A DNA stretch of 13,537 bases from JAUWVG01 sp964633715 (GTDB lineage: Bacteria; Acidobacteriota; Aminicenantia; Aminicenantales; Aminicenantaceae), in NCBI GenBank assembly GCA_964633715.1, contig CAZWHQ010000071.1, forward strand, positions 1 through 13,537, read 5' to 3'. Positions 13,536-13,537 of the stretch are shown here, piece by piece; the first letter of the stretch is position 1, and every line of letters starts with the position of its first letter. The notes beneath the pieces were generated by a model. That model worked only from the letters and a program-made list of their open reading frames with translations. It did not search any database and was not told the DNA's origin. Made by a program: the position numbers and the translations under genes.

Positions 13536-13537
13536 AA
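13481..13537 (+). repeat. 57-bp perfect direct repeat, copy 2 (reaches window edge)
   Basis: Identical base for base to 1030-1086, same orientation. Because the window ends inside or at the end of it, its full extent is unknown. Ending exactly in a repeat would also fit an assembly break. Confidence 0.95.

Overview
The window is A/T-rich bacterial chromosomal DNA. Its mix of a PadR regulator translationally coupled to a prefix-domain FtsX/MacB-type permease, a second permease of that type, a two-lobed periplasmic aspartyl-protease-like protein, an ArsF/ArsG-like pair and many secreted proteins with Sec signals resembles genomes of the Acidobacteriota/Aminicenantes kind. That placement is from memory of family distributions and is tentative. 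No rRNA, tRNA, CRISPR array or phage gene was seen.

Layout. 1-939 (minus) is the N-terminal 313 codons of an exported protein that runs off the left edge. 940-1740 is a scarred stretch. It holds the first copy of a perfect 57-bp direct repeat (second copy at the right edge), a thioredoxin-like gene that has lost its start and signal peptide, and a small inverted-repeat element. 1750-4406 is a tight three-gene operon: a cysteine desulfurase, a membrane-anchored protein with a Cys-rich cytosolic domain and an extracytoplasmic ArsF-like thioredoxin domain, and a CcdA/ArsG-like membrane protein. A cupin gene follows (4508-4876). Convergent to it is an exported metallo-beta-lactamase-fold hydrolase (4881-5738). 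5990-8871 is the PadR plus permease pair. 8875-9886 is a graveyard: a C-terminal scrap of a third permease, tandem repeats, a 241-bp element with 20-bp inverted ends, and a decayed alpha/beta hydrolase. 9985-12369 is a second, orphan permease. Convergent to it is the aspartyl-protease-like gene (12377-13324). The right edge has a degenerate inverted-repeat element, a minus-strand terminator and the second 57-bp repeat copy.

How the genes may work together. The best candidate for an undescribed system is the 1750-4406 operon. The desulfurase makes persulfide in the cytoplasm, the CcdA/ArsG-like protein could move electrons (or a thiol or arsenical) across the membrane, and the bitopic protein places a CxxC thioredoxin fold outside and a Cys-rich, winged-helix-like domain inside. 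That topology would suit a ToxR-like redox sensor, but this is inference. The permeases look like MacB/ADOP-type proteins. No ABC ATPase is present in the window, so any ATPase partner must be elsewhere.
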